Source: Petrosia ficiformis
Taxonomy: Eukaryota > Porifera > Demospongiae > Haplosclerida > Petrosiidae
Direction of reading: 5' to 3'
Assembly (NCBI GenBank): GCA_947044365.1
Contig: OX345648.1
Coordinates: 4,846,097-4,910,096 of the forward strand
DNA length: 64,000 nt
Shown here: one piece after another, positions 48,106-63,888 of the stretch
Numbering within the stretch: the first letter of the stretch is position 1
How the letters are laid out: each line of letters begins with the position of its first letter
The notes under the pieces: generated by a model
Databases searched by the model: none
The model's input: only the letters and a program-made list of their open reading frames with translations
Told to the model about the DNA's origin: nothing
Program-made: the position numbers and the translations under genes

Positions 48106-50400
48106 ATGATTAGTGTCAATTTCACTGATACACAAAGTAAGTGTATCTTAGAATATAGATATCATAAGTATGGTTGTATATTCACTACAATTTTGTATGA
48201 TTATTGTTAATATTTTCTTCAAATATATAATTTTTTTTCTTTATTTCTTTACTGACAGAGATTGGTTTAGGCCTGGTAGCATTTGGACTGGCTCTTCTCA
48301 TGTTGGGTGTTATGTTATTTTTTGATTCGGGGTTATTAGCAATAGGAAATGTGAGTATACTACATTAACTATATGTATAATATGTGGAGTGTTTCCACAT
48401 GAAACCATAGCGGGTACTAGTGGCCTGCTGGTTAAAGTACTGGCCTGCAATCGAAAAGCTGCAGGTTCAAGCCCCACTAGGTACAGGCTTTTTTTCGCCT
48501 ATGAGTATACTCAGATCTACCTCATAAATGAAGAGGTGTTCATCACTAAATCCTTCGAAGAGATGTAAAGCTGTCGGTCCCAGGAGCTAGTCTCATATTA
48601 GCTACTTCGCTATTCTAGCTTCCTTGTTAAGCCACATTTAGTTAAATCACTTGTAGAAAAGGGGGTTTTGTATTGTACACCCAAACCACATCCTTATCTT
48701 TATACTGCCTACAATGTAGACATTACCTACATGTAGTATGAGTATATAATTATACAATCACAATGATCTGCCCACACTGGTTGGCACTGGTCAGGAATAA
48801 CCACCATAGCATGAATTAACCACTCAGATAATATATACTGAGACAGAATTAAGTATATACTGGATAAACAGTACTAAATGCAATGTAGAATCCAACCATA
48901 TCCTGGACAGAACACTGCAATGGTATTTCTAATATGAACGCCTGTGGAACCTATGGATTTTTTTTTTCTCAGACCATTTTCAATCAAGGATAATTCATGG
49001 ATGTATGGAATCTCCAATAGTTGATTATTCTAAAATAAGGTTATGAACATTTTCCTGAGGCCAAGGTGAATGAGAATGACCTTTAGTTTTCAGCTTTTCA
49101 TGTGTGTAGAGTTAATTATTAATATCTATAAAAGTAGTGTTAAGGAGTATGTGTGATTTTAATCACAACCACTGCTGTTGGCTCTGTAGACACTACCTTA
49201 TTAGTACAAATGAAGTGATTTAAAGTATGTTTTCATTGAGTTCACACTTATTTCATAATCTATTCACTATGTATGTTCATTTGTGTGAGTGTACTAATAT
49301 TGATGCACCGATAAGAGATTAACCGATAATTACTTCAGATATGTATCAGTAATCAATACCGATCCGATATTATATCTACCTTCTGGCTACTTATTCGAAA
49401 ATGAGCATTTTCTCATCAAAGGGATTAATGATGTTATAATCACAAGAAATGACATTATTGGTACACTTATTACAATATCGGTTACATCTTTCAGAAATAA
49501 CTGATGCCGATACTAGAAATAATGGCCGATAATGACCAACACCGATCCGATCATCAGTGTATCACTAATTCTCTATGTAGTACAGGATGTAGTAGTGTAC
49601 TAGTTTATAAATACATGTAGATAAATGTTCAGTCAGTCTTTCATATACATTTTTTTTTGTAGATTCTGTTCATAGCTGGTATATTCTTTATCATTGGTCC
49701 TCATAAGACATATAACTTTTTTTTCCAAACTCACAAGTTGAAAGGGACCCTCTTCTTTGTTGGTGGTATGCTAATTGTGCTAATAGGATGGCCCATCATA
49801 GGAATGTTAGTTGAAATCTATGGAGCTTTTGTTTTATTCCGGTAAGTATGATGTGTAAAGAAGCATATTCTAATATTGTTACTTAAAGTACACCCTGGGA
49901 TCTCAATAACTGATGGGTGACTTCCAAGCTTAAATTATGATGTGATGACTTTAATATTATATATAATGTCATAAGATTAATACTGTAACTCAGCAACTCA
50001 GTGTACACAAAAGAGATAAAACTATGAAAATGGTTCAAGAAAAAGTTTTGTTAATCATTCCAAACTAAAGTTATGAAAGTGTTTCTGAGCTTGAGGCAAA
50101 TATGAATGACCTTTTATGGTTAATAATAACTACAGTACATGTACTACACAGTTGCTACTGTAATAAAACCAACTGTTCACATTGTATTGTCACATTCACA
50201 GGGGACTGATACCTTATGCTCTTCTGTTCTTGAGAAGGCTACCAGTAATAGGTCATGTATTGAATTTACCAGGATTGAGATCAGTAAGGACAAACACTTC
50301 ATTCATCTTCTGTATGTTGTATATCATAATTATTATTGTGTTTCTTTCTCCTTTGTAGGTTATGGATCGTTTAGCAGAAGACTCACAATCTCCTGCCTAG
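48106..50400 (+). CDS. GOLT1: Vesicle transport protein GOT1 (GOLT1)
   Basis: Exons: 48106-48136, 48259-48350, 49663-49841, 50202-50283, 50359-50400; phases match and the sum is 141 aa (human GOLT1B 138). It is a small four-TM Golgi/ER membrane protein acting in ER-Golgi vesicle fusion. Seen: start MISVNFTDTQK; first TM about residues 12-32 ending LFFDSGLLAIGN; IFFIIGPHKTYNFFFQ; TLFFVGGMLIVLIGWPIIGM; EIYGAFVLFRG; LRRLPVIGHVLNLPG. All are in the family order, so the protein looks complete. Intron 2 carries a tRNA-like repeat. Confidence 0.96.
48405..48680 (+). repeat. tRNA-derived SINE-like element in GOLT1 intron 2
   Basis: The head has an A-box-like TGGCCTGCTGGTTAAAGT (48421-48438) and B-box GGTTCAAGCCC (48464-48474), then a tRNA-unrelated body with T-rich stretches. 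No intact cloverleaf. Boundaries are approximate. Confidence 0.45.
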
Positions 50401-52496
50401 CTATCTGTCATGTATTATTTTATTGTTATTAGTATTCATTATCGCATGTATTCTATTAGGATTTTAAAATTCACAATTTTTCTGTCACTTTTCACAGCGT
50501 AAAAACAACTTGTGATAAAATATTATATAATTATATACGATATGACAGTCTATGCAGCCACATTCTTCTTTAAACCCTAAAGCTTTAAATCAATGGTTAC
50601 TAAAATGGGTTACCAGAATGGTTACTAAATTGGTTATCATGTCTTGAATTCCAATTGCTACATTTTAATGATTATAATTATAATAATTGTCATAGTTACA
50701 TTAATCTGTAAATCATATCTAATTATTTGTAATTACAGCAAAGAGGTGTCCTTGTATGGTACTATAATTATATATATATATATATATACATATCAAGATC
50801 CACACATCAAAATGATTCAAGTTTTTCTAAGACATATTCTACTATGGTGAGTGTACACAAAGAATATCATTATTATAATACAATGTTGTGTAATATGAGA
50901 TACAGTAATGTCAATTAACATCATTCAGTACAGTCTGATATACAGCTCATTCAGTTGTTACCATATGAACAAAATGAACTTAAACATGTTGTGTATATTT
51001 TTATGTCATAAGGTTAATACATGATTATGTAGCAACTGGATAATGAAGGAATGAATTGAAATTTGACATATACACAAAAAAGAATGCAAGAATAATTATA
51101 TGAAAATGGTATAGGTAAAAAGTTTTTGATCATTCCAAACTAAAGTTGTGACATTTTTCTGAAGTCAAGAATGATGTTTAGTTTTTAATACTACTTGTTA
51201 GTAGTTATGAATTTCATTATCTGATTATTGATCCTTTTATTTTTCTAAGAATCAATTTAAGATATAGTTTTACAAGATATACCTTGCTTTAAGTGGGCAC
51301 ATATGCTAATTGCAGTCCATCTGGTAACTGTAAGACAAAGTGTGTAATGTAATGTCTGACATCTATATTCATTAACTTACCTCATGATTCATGATTCCAC
51401 CTTTCAAATTAAAATGAAAATGATAAAATATACACATCTCCCTTATAACTTATGCACCTAAGACATTAGCTGTAGTGAATTTTGATAATAACTGCTGTTT
51501 TGTTGAGCTTTATTAACATGATAACTGAGTACCTGTTCAAAGTATAGTACAAGGAGTGTGCATGCAGTTCTTTTACAAGGTATATATATTTATATACAAG
51601 CTTGTTCTATACTCTGAACAGTGATCCACCATTGTACTCCATACCCATAATTCAATACTGTATAAAACCTTGTGTATATCACACTGTCAGCAATAGCAGC
51701 AGCTGAGGAAAACTTTTGGGTAATTTTTTGTCTATTAAAGCTCAGTACTTGAATCTACCAAGAAGATAATAAACATCTACGAAATTAATAATTTTTTGGT
51801 TTATTCCCTAATTAGTATAGCATTGAATACTAAAGTTATTCATGATGACCTCAAAAATTAAGATGTGATCACTGTATAATTTGATGTCATAATTTGTTAA
51901 CATGATCATACTGTAACTCAATAATGAAGCAATGTTGACATTTGACATACACAAAAAAGAATGGGAAGGATAATTATAATTATGAAAATGGTTCGGGTAA
52001 AAAGATTGTTTGTCATTCCAAATTAAACATTTTTCTGAGGTCATAGTGAATGTGAATGATCTTTACTTGTACTGTTAACATATCAAATGGATGCATCAAA
52101 GTGATGATTTTATTTGCTTCACACGGCCCATATCAAATTATGTGGAATAGAAAGAACGTAAAAAGAGACATATTACTTTCAAGTTATAATTATTCATGTC
52201 AAGGGTAGCGTCAGATATAAATAATTCTTGGAAAATGAAATGCTATAGAGGAGTGTCATGTTTCTTCACAAAGTATTATTCATATGCCCAGTATCAGTGA
52301 ACACCGCACATACATTTCCTGGAAAATGTGAATATTGATATAATGTCGTCACATTTTGCTCCCCCTGTATTATCAAAACGAGATTAACCAGTTTTTAGAA
52401 CTCGAATTTCATTATCTTTTAAAGTGGCTATAAAAAGTTCTTTTTGAAAATCAGAAGAGCACTGTAGCTGCTGGTATATTTTGTACAAACCCAACC
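50401..52496. other. Intergenic region between GOLT1 and the secreted Cys-rich gene
   Basis: No gene was seen; two or more Family B copies and a TATA box at its right end. Confidence 0.5.
52429..52436 (+). promoter_or_regulatory. TATA box of the secreted Cys-rich gene
   Basis: TATAAAAA lies 61 bp before the ATG at 52497, a normal spacing for a short 5' UTR. It is one of two TATA boxes I could place beside a gene start here. Confidence 0.6.
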
Positions 52497-52931
52497 ATGA
52501 AATTCCTACTTCTTTGTGCTTTTATAACCTTCCTGTTCGGTGCATGTACTGCTGCATGTAATGATACCGATTTGATCGAGTTAGAATCACTACTCACATC
52601 TTTTGACAGTTGCAAGGACTCCCTGTCCTGTGCAGAGGATCAAACATACTGCAGCTGTTGTAGTGGTGTTGATGATGAGTGCTGTGAAACCTATGATGCT
52701 GCTCTTTCACTTTATGATCTATGTGAATCAAGACTGGATGAAAGCGATGGAAGTAAACGTCAAGTAATTGAGGCAGTTATTGTGAGCATACAAGCTTATA
52801 GGGAGACTTTAAAGTTAGCACAGTGTATAATTAGGGTTGTCTCTGAAGATGGAAGTGCTGCTGTAGTTTGTAGTGGAGGTCTTGTGGGTTCTCTTGCTCT
52901 CCTCCTTGCTGTTATCCAGCACTTCATATGA
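52497..52931 (+). CDS. Small secreted or GPI-anchored cysteine-rich protein, family unknown
   Basis: A 144-aa single-exon frame with a TATA box upstream. Residues 1-19 are a clear signal peptide (MKFLLLCAFITFLFGACTA). The mature part is rich in Cys (SLSCAEDQTYCSCC, DDECCETY) and acidic residues. The C-terminus is a hydrophobic stretch of about 20 residues (GLVGSLALLLAVIQHFI) with no charged tail, preceded by small residues (DGSAAVVCSGG), which fits a GPI-attachment signal. No domain family was recognised. Flanking 2 kb on each side hold only repeats. The codon pattern and the signal and hydrophobic ends support a real gene; splicing to other exons cannot be excluded. Confidence 0.72.
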   Translation: MKFLLLCAFITFLFGACTAACNDTDLIELESLLTSFDSCKDSLSCAEDQTYCSCCSGVDDECCETYDAALSLYDLCESRLDESDGSKRQVIEAVIVSIQAYRETLKLAQCIIRVVSEDGSAAVVCSGGLVGSLALLLAVIQHFI

Positions 52932-53237
52932 TGATATAACATGACGTGAACATTTGAACAAGTTTTTTTTTTGCTGCTGTTATTCCATTTATTCTATTCT
53001 ATTGTGTTTATTCTATTATTATACTCATGATGCTGGTATCACTTGTTTATTCCACTTATATTTAACTATGATTTGTTATATTATTCTTATATAAAAGTAG
53101 AATTTGAGATCTTGAGAATGAAAAACAGAAAATAATTGATCTACTTACAAAAAGAATGAATGTTACATGAATAGCATTCTACTAGCTACACCTATATAAG
53201 CACTCCACTAGGTTAGTGCAATGATGTGAATTCGTGT

Positions 53238-53390
53238 TCTGCCTGTAATGTGTAGAGTGGTGGTCAGATTGTTTAGTGTTGTTTACCCAGTATATACTTA
53301 ATTCAGAGAACTGACTCAAAAAATAGCCTAAATTTGTATTATCTGTGAGGTGGTTAGTCCTACCAGTGTGGGCAGAACACTGATGAAATA
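53238..53390. mobile_element. MITE with GTGTTCTGCC ends
   Basis: The ends GTGTTCTGCC and GGGCAGAACAC are inverted. Related copies lie at about 42610-42820 and 48770-48925; all contain 'GGTTA' and 'CAGTATATACTTAATTC'-like blocks. Confidence 0.5.
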
Positions 53391-53800
53391 GTTTATGTTT
53401 AAATATTGACCAGTATAAAGATTAAGAGGGTGCTGTTTTAGAAGTCAAAGTAGCTAGTTAGGGATGAATACTGCACAAAAAGAATAGCAAGACATAATTA
53501 TCTGTTTTATTAATTTAGCATTTATGAGCATATCTTTTGAGAATCACTTCCTCATTGTTCATCTGAAAATAAATAATTATTGACAATATAATGTTGACAA
53601 TTTTCAGTATAATGTGATCACAGGAATGCTATATGTGGTATCCGAACTACAGATTTTAATTGTTTTGTTCTCCATAAATTATTTGAAATATATATACTTC
53701 TTTTCTGCAAACTGTTAAAACATATTCCATTACTTGGTGGTGTCACTATAGACTGCATTAGGCTTAGAAAAAGAGAAAATCAGAATCATGAAGTGGGGAT

Positions 53801-54000
53801 NNNNNNNNNNNNNNNNNNNNNNNNNNNNNNNNNNNNNNNNNNNNNNNNNNNNNNNNNNNNNNNNNNNNNNNNNNNNNNNNNNNNNNNNNNNNNNNNNNNN
53901 NNNNNNNNNNNNNNNNNNNNNNNNNNNNNNNNNNNNNNNNNNNNNNNNNNNNNNNNNNNNNNNNNNNNNNNNNNNNNNNNNNNNNNNNNNNNNNNNNNNN
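53801..54000. other. Assembly gap (200 N)
   Basis: Exactly 200 N. The 43 bases before (53758-53800) and after (54001-54043) are nearly identical (both begin TTAGGCTTAGAAAAAGAG), so the gap sits in a tandem duplication or marks a contig overlap that was not merged. Confidence 0.97.
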
Positions 54001-54787
54001 TTAGGCTTAGAAAAAGAGAAAATCAGGATCATGAGATGGGGATATGTATTATCATCGCAACCACAAGAAACTATAATATTGGTTGCATTCATTTGTTTTA
54101 TTGATATTATTATTAATCAGTGAAAGCAGTATACTTGTTTGAAATAAATAGATCTATACCATATAATACTGTTCCATTAATTTTGGAGGCATAGCCATGG
54201 GTCTGAGACAACTTTACCTCACACAATGCATGTTTCACCATGGTAGGTGCCTTTGATCTTCTGGCTTCCCCAGGATACTATAAGTATATACATAGCCTGA
54301 TCACTGTGATATTACACTTGCTATTGTTATTTATGGTAAGGAGGCATCATTCATGGAAAAAAGGATAGTATCATCTCTTCCCAAGTGAATTTTATCTATA
54401 TACGCCTACTATCAGATTAATAATCATATTCATTAGAATAATAATCTACTTGAGTCTATTTGATTTCCATATCCTCTTTTGCAACAGTTCTCAATTGGAA
54501 TATTATAGTAGTGAATTGTAATTTATCTTAAACAATACAAGTTAGTTTTTCAATAACTTTACCTAAAAGTAATAGTACTATAACTATTACTAAAATTATT
54601 ATCATTTTTGTTAACAATAATTAATACTTAATGCACTACTATAAGCTAAAATGACAAACCCATTGCTTTTTACTACACTATATATATATATATCCTGTGC
54701 ATATATGTGTATTACTAGTAGTATCATAATGATTATAACATATATACAATGCATATAAGCAGATTTTAGAATCACAAGTGAAAGTAT

Positions 54788-59291
<4,504 letters not shown>

Positions 59292-59717
59292 AGTAGTTAT
59301 ATTTAGAAATATTGCACTTTTTGAAAACTGGTCAATAATGAAAATATCATGTAGTACTGAGGATGTACTCTTTTTATAGCTAACCACCAACTGTGCACAA
59401 GTTTAATTAATTAACCACGTGTTCTGTGTAATTTTACATGTTATAACATCATTCCTGAAATACTATTTGTAAACAATTGATTTTACACAGTAATGTACTG
59501 CCACCTAATGTAATAATGTCCATATTGAAAGTGCTATAAGCTAAACTTAAAAAAAGATTAGTGATTTCTCTGAAGTACATGTTGTTTTTGAGGTTAGGTG
59601 GGCTGGTTACATGTGAACCACATTGGTAATGCCCCTCCATTTCTCTTTAACACCAATGAGATCAGATTTCACTTTCACAATAATGAATAATATTCATAGT
59701 CAATTATAGATTTCAAA
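59292..59717. promoter_or_regulatory. Divergent intergenic region, MYRF / PDHX
   Basis: 426 bp lie between the two start codons. Only the TATA box on the minus strand was recognised; nothing clear was seen for PDHX. A small minus-strand frame here (59449-59640) has no support. Confidence 0.45.
59371..59378 (-). promoter_or_regulatory. TATA box of the MYRF-like gene
   Basis: On the minus strand TATAAAAA lies 80 nt before the ATG at 59291. It argues against the upstream in-frame ATG at 59390, which would lie before the TATA box. Confidence 0.5.
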
Positions 59718-59849
59718 ATGGCGGCTGGTTTGAAGACTGTATTGTGTACAAGTGCTACATACAGGTTTTCATCTGTGTTAACTTGGAGATATGGCTCGGT
59801 GTTGCATACGAGACCATTTAGCAGTGTACAGTATGTTTTAATAACGATT

Positions 59850-59880
<31 letters not shown>

Positions 59881-62800
59881 TATATATTGTTACTAGATTC
59901 TCCCATTGTTTTGTGTTGGTACAAAACAATGTTAAAAGTTGCCATAAATATAACATTCTATTCATCAAAAACGTGTCTGCTATGAAAATGTCTACCTTAA
60001 CAGACAAAATGGGAGTAGTAGAAAGGGTAGATTAATATAAATAAGGTAAGGTGGAGTATCTGGAAATTGAAGATTTCCTTGGCATTGTTACTGTCTAAGT
60101 TAGACTTACAAACTATATTATTACTGTAATGACTTACAGTAAGGTATTAGTCTATTATTATAACGGGCAGTAAAATCATGAAGAAGTATATATATCCTTA
60201 GTACTGCCTGTGGTGTTCCCAGAATTGGCTAGTATTAATTTTATAGTGGACATATATATATATATTATATCACATTTAGATCGACACAGTCACTATCTCC
60301 TGCAGTGAGATATTTAGTAGATACTAATCGTTTGGATCCTACTGTGATTAGTCCAACAGGACCAAAAAACAGGTTATTGAAAGGGTAAGTAAATATAATG
60401 AGACAGGAGCCTGTCCGTCATTACATATTTTGATCTTCATTCAGGGATGTATTAAAATATATGGCTGATTTGAAGTCTGGTACAGTCAGTTCTATTTCAG
60501 ATTCGCTGAAGAAACCCACCTCAACATCAAGTAAACCTGTTAAACCAGTCAGACAAGATGGTGAACAATCTTTTATTGACATCCCATTAACAAATATGCG
60601 TAAAACAATCTCAAAGAGATTAACATTATCCAAAGTAAGAATTATATAAATGTCATTATGCTGTTACTATAGTAACGTCTGACCAATCAGATACATCCTA
60701 TACTTATGAGTGTCTTATAGTTCATAGGCACTTTTTTGGTAAACCAAATGTCCCCTTATTGACTGGGCAGTGTACTCTATTTTAGTGTTTATATGGCTTA
60801 GTGTCCCAGAGTAGAGGTTTAAATTAAACATTTAACTCCATTAAGAACAGCCCAATTAAAAGTTTTGATATATACAGTGAAACTCCTCTATTGAAGACAC
60901 CCTGAAATGAGGACACCCCTTTATTAAGGACACTTACAAATGTCCCAAACTGTGCTTTATAATATAAATTCACCCCTGAAATGAGGACCCCCCTGTAATC
61001 AAGACACTTATATTTGTCCCAAGGGTGTCCAGAATAGAGAAGTTCCACTGTATTCATTGAGTGATAGTATTATTATGTGTTTGTTTGTATTCACTTGTTT
61101 GATACAATACCATAAAAGATTCATCTCTTATTCTGTCACCAGACAACTATACCTTATGCATATGCAGTTATAGACTGTAGAGTAGATAAATTATTACAAC
61201 TAAGAAAACTGGTACTTCAAGGTTAGTATACATGTGTGTGACCCAATTTGCAAAAACCACACTTGTGGTGCATATCAAATGCTTACCTTCAAACACTCGC
61301 TATTCTGCAATTATATACAGTAAGCAAACTAACTTTGGTATCTAGGAGGAGCATTAACTGGTCTTCCTGGATACCAAATGTCATTGACTTCCTGTGCAAA
61401 ATGGCTGAATAGCTGGTGTTTGGGCTTATTCAAAATTATTATGTGCCACAAATGCAATTTTCCAAAATTGGGTCACATATATTGGTGTTGTGTTTAAAGA
61501 TAGACTATTAATGTGATTCCAAGAAATTTGTATGTTTTAGCATCTGAAAACACTTCATAAGTTCATATGATGCTATAATTATTTTTCTAGAAAGAAATAT
61601 AAAAGTGACAGTGAATGATTTGCTAGTTAAGGCTGTGGCGTTAACTCTTCAGGTATGTGTGTGTGTGTGTGTGTGTTTAGTAATTACTTTCCTAATCCTT
61701 AATAACCTCAGGTGTATGTTAATTTAGATACAATACAAACTTATGTTACAGTAAATTCGATTGCAATGTGTGTATGATATATATATATATGTGTGTGTGT
61801 GTGTGCGTGTATGTATATAATGTATATATGTATATAATATTATGTATATATGTTATATGTGTATGTAATACTATGTATGTATCATACAGAGTTGCATTTA
61901 CAGTACTACACAGTAAAAATACAGTGCAGTTAATACTGTACATTACAGTAAAATATGCATTTGCCCCCCAAATGAATCTCATTCTCACTGAAGTTGCGCC
62001 TCAATTCTGCATATGCTCTGTGTATCATCCAACCCCCCTCACCCTTCTCTCTCAAAGCCTTAACTATGTATATTAATTATCTTCGTCTCATTTAGCGGAT
62101 CCCTGAGGCCAATGCTATATGGAATGGTGACACAGTTGAGACACTACATGATATAGATGTATCAGTTGCTGTGGCAACTGATGGTGGACTGATAACTCCT
62201 ATTATTGCAGGAGCCAATCAACTTTCTGTAGTAGAAATTTCATCAAGAATAAAAGTAAGATATATTGTATGTAAATTATTGTAATATAATTTCAAAAAGG
62301 AGTGCTAAGCATTTGGTCAAAATTATTATTTCCTGTGTTCAGGCTCACTATTACATTATAATAATGGTCCCAATTCCCAGACCACCATGGCCTAAGGGTG
62401 AAAGACAGTCTGGAACAGTTGCTTCAAATTCTTGGTCCAAGTGTCAAACATCCTTTCCACTCAAAAAGGACATAGGTTAAAAATGAAGTGAATGATCGTC
62501 CTTTTGAGTGGAAAAGACATTTGATGCTTGGAGCAAGAATTTGAACCAACTGTTCCAGACTGTCTTTCACTCGTAGGGCGTGGTGGTTTGGGGATGAGAC
62601 TAGCCATTTAGTGCATTTGAATATATACATAATTATATTAATATGTTACTATTCTTAATAGGATCTTGCTGGAAGAGCTCGAAGTGGAAAATTGAAACCT
62701 CATGAATATCAAGGAGGCTCATTCTGGTAAGAAGTCAATAATTTTGTAAATTAACCAACCATGACTCTATCATTCACTATATATAGCCTTTCCAATCTTG

Positions 62801-63054
62801 GAATGTTTGGCGTAACAGAATTCTCAGCTATTATTAACCCACCACAATCTGGAATCCTAGCTGTGGGTGGAGTAGAGTTGAAGCCATACCTATTTGATAC
62901 TGACTCTAATACTAGTTATGATGAAGGGAGTGTGGTTAAAATGATATCAGCAACATTGTCATGTGACTGTCGTGTAATAGATTATGAGTTAGCTAGTAAA
63001 TGGCTGGCTGTTTTTAAACAGATATTAGAATCTCCTATTCAAGGATTAATATAA
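59718..63054 (+). CDS. PDHX: Pyruvate dehydrogenase E3-binding protein (PDHX), no lipoyl domain
   Basis: Exons: 59718-59830, 60280-60384, 60445-60634, 61143-61221, 61591-61652, 62096-62254, 62662-62726, 62787-63054; 346 aa in frame. Residues 1 to about 38 are a basic, Ser-rich mitochondrial presequence. The subunit-binding domain follows at once (SLSPAVRYLVDTNRLDP, TGPKNRLLKGDVLKYM), then a Pro/Ser linker and the E2-type core (IDIPLTNMRKTISKRL, TVNDLLVKAVALTLQ, SVAVATDGGLITPII, EYQGGSFCLSNLGMFG). At the acetyltransferase active-site position it reads SCDCRVIDYEL; catalytic E2s have DHRxxDG, and human PDHX has SDSRVVDDEL, so the His is gone and this is PDHX rather than DLAT. It anchors E3 in the matrix pyruvate dehydrogenase complex. 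Human PDHX is 501 aa with a lipoyl domain; none is encoded between presequence and binding domain here. Confidence 0.93.
60875..61050. mobile_element. Tigger/pogo-like MITE in PDHX intron 3
   Basis: Ends CAGTGAAACTCCTCTATT and, reversed, CAGTGGAACTTCTCTATT (two mismatches in 18), flanked by TA on both sides, as for Tc1/mariner-superfamily pogo elements. The 176-bp interior repeats 'gaggac' motifs and has no frame. Confidence 0.7.
61237..61477. mobile_element. MITE with TGTGACCCAATTT ends
   Basis: The 13-bp ends are perfect inverted repeats; the 241-bp interior is non-coding. It sits in PDHX intron 4. No clear target duplication was identified. Confidence 0.55.
62366..62603. mobile_element. 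Long fold-back element in PDHX intron 6
   Basis: Two arms of about 100 bp are imperfect inverted copies of each other (for example GACAGTCTGGAACAGTTG in one and its complement in the other), meeting near 62480. The shape is that of a fold-back transposon or a hairpin-forming MITE. Confidence 0.6.
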
Positions 63055-63058
63055 TAAA
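63053..63058 (+). promoter_or_regulatory. Polyadenylation signal overlapping the PDHX stop codon
   Basis: AATAAA begins inside the TAA stop codon (63052-63054), suggesting a very short 3' UTR. A downstream cleavage site was not identified. Confidence 0.4.
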
Positions 63059-63215
63059 AAAACATTCTATTGTAATTTGTATATTTGGTCATATTTGGGG
63101 TGAGCCTCACACACTAACATCAGTTGGTTAGTTCATCTTGTTGGTTTAGACACCATATATCTTATATACAGACAAAGGCTGAAATTCCAAATTTAAAGTG
63201 ATCTATGTACTATAT

Positions 63216-63274
63216 AGTCAGGCATGGCCTGACCCTTGTGGAAGCCTTTTGCAAGGGTCAGGCCACGCCTGACT
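63216..63274. repeat. Short hairpin repeat downstream of PDHX
   Basis: AGTCAGGCATGGCCTGACCC is mirrored by GGGTCAGGCCACGCCTGACT, with a short loop. The stem is over 20 bp with one or two mismatches. It could be a MITE fragment or help end transcription. Confidence 0.55.
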
Positions 63275-63750
63275 CTACTATAGAGAAAACCCCACAATGG
63301 ATTACATTGAGCTTTGTAATGAATTTAATGATTGTATTGGCTTGATGTAATTGAAAGAGCTTGTTTTGTGTATATACATGTACACTCAATATGGTCCAGA
63401 AGAGTCTTGATTTTGAGAACTTGGAAATTTTACAGCATAGCCAGCCCTCCCACTCAATCGACGATCGCGATATCGGAGTTCATAAGTGGGCGGGGCTGCT
63501 TCTCGAGAATAGCTGTATTCTTCTCCATGCATGTGTTTCAAAATTCACATAGACATACCTTGATTTCATCATTGCAAAGCATATACTACACAGAAAAATA
63601 ATGTATTATATCTTGCGAATCCAAGACAAGCTGCGCTAGACTAGTCTTGTCTGTGGATCGCCAAGGGTAGCCTTCATTGGTCTGAAACCGACCCATGCAG
63701 AAAAGAGGGCGTAGGTTGTTATTGGTCGCACAGGTAAGGCTTTTGTTATT

Positions 63751-63753
<3 letters not shown>

Positions 63754-63819
<66 letters not shown>

Positions 63820-63820
63820 C
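63754..63820 (+). repeat. (TA)n microsatellite
   Basis: About 30 TA units, probably inside the first intron of the partial last gene. Confidence 0.9.
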
Positions 63821-63888
63821 GAAGGCAGTTACTACGTGGTATACACAACCATACAACCACACCTCCTGGCTGCATTTGTCGATCTATT

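Larger units (their letters stand above)
52932..54787. other. Intergenic region with assembly gap
   Basis: T-rich 3' sequence of the secreted gene, a MITE-like repeat with GTGTTCTGCC ends (about 53238-53390), the N gap, and MYRF 3' flank. No other gene was seen. Confidence 0.5.

Noticed and set aside
48405..48480. Functional tRNA gene
   Set aside because: A- and B-boxes are present but acceptor and anticodon stems do not pair well; better explained as a SINE head.
59960..60033. Possible lipoyl-domain remnant (MKMSTLTDKMGVVERV) in PDHX intron 1
   Set aside because: It recalls the start of lipoyl domains, but a stop follows at once, the splice phases do not fit, and no DKA motif is nearby; probably chance.
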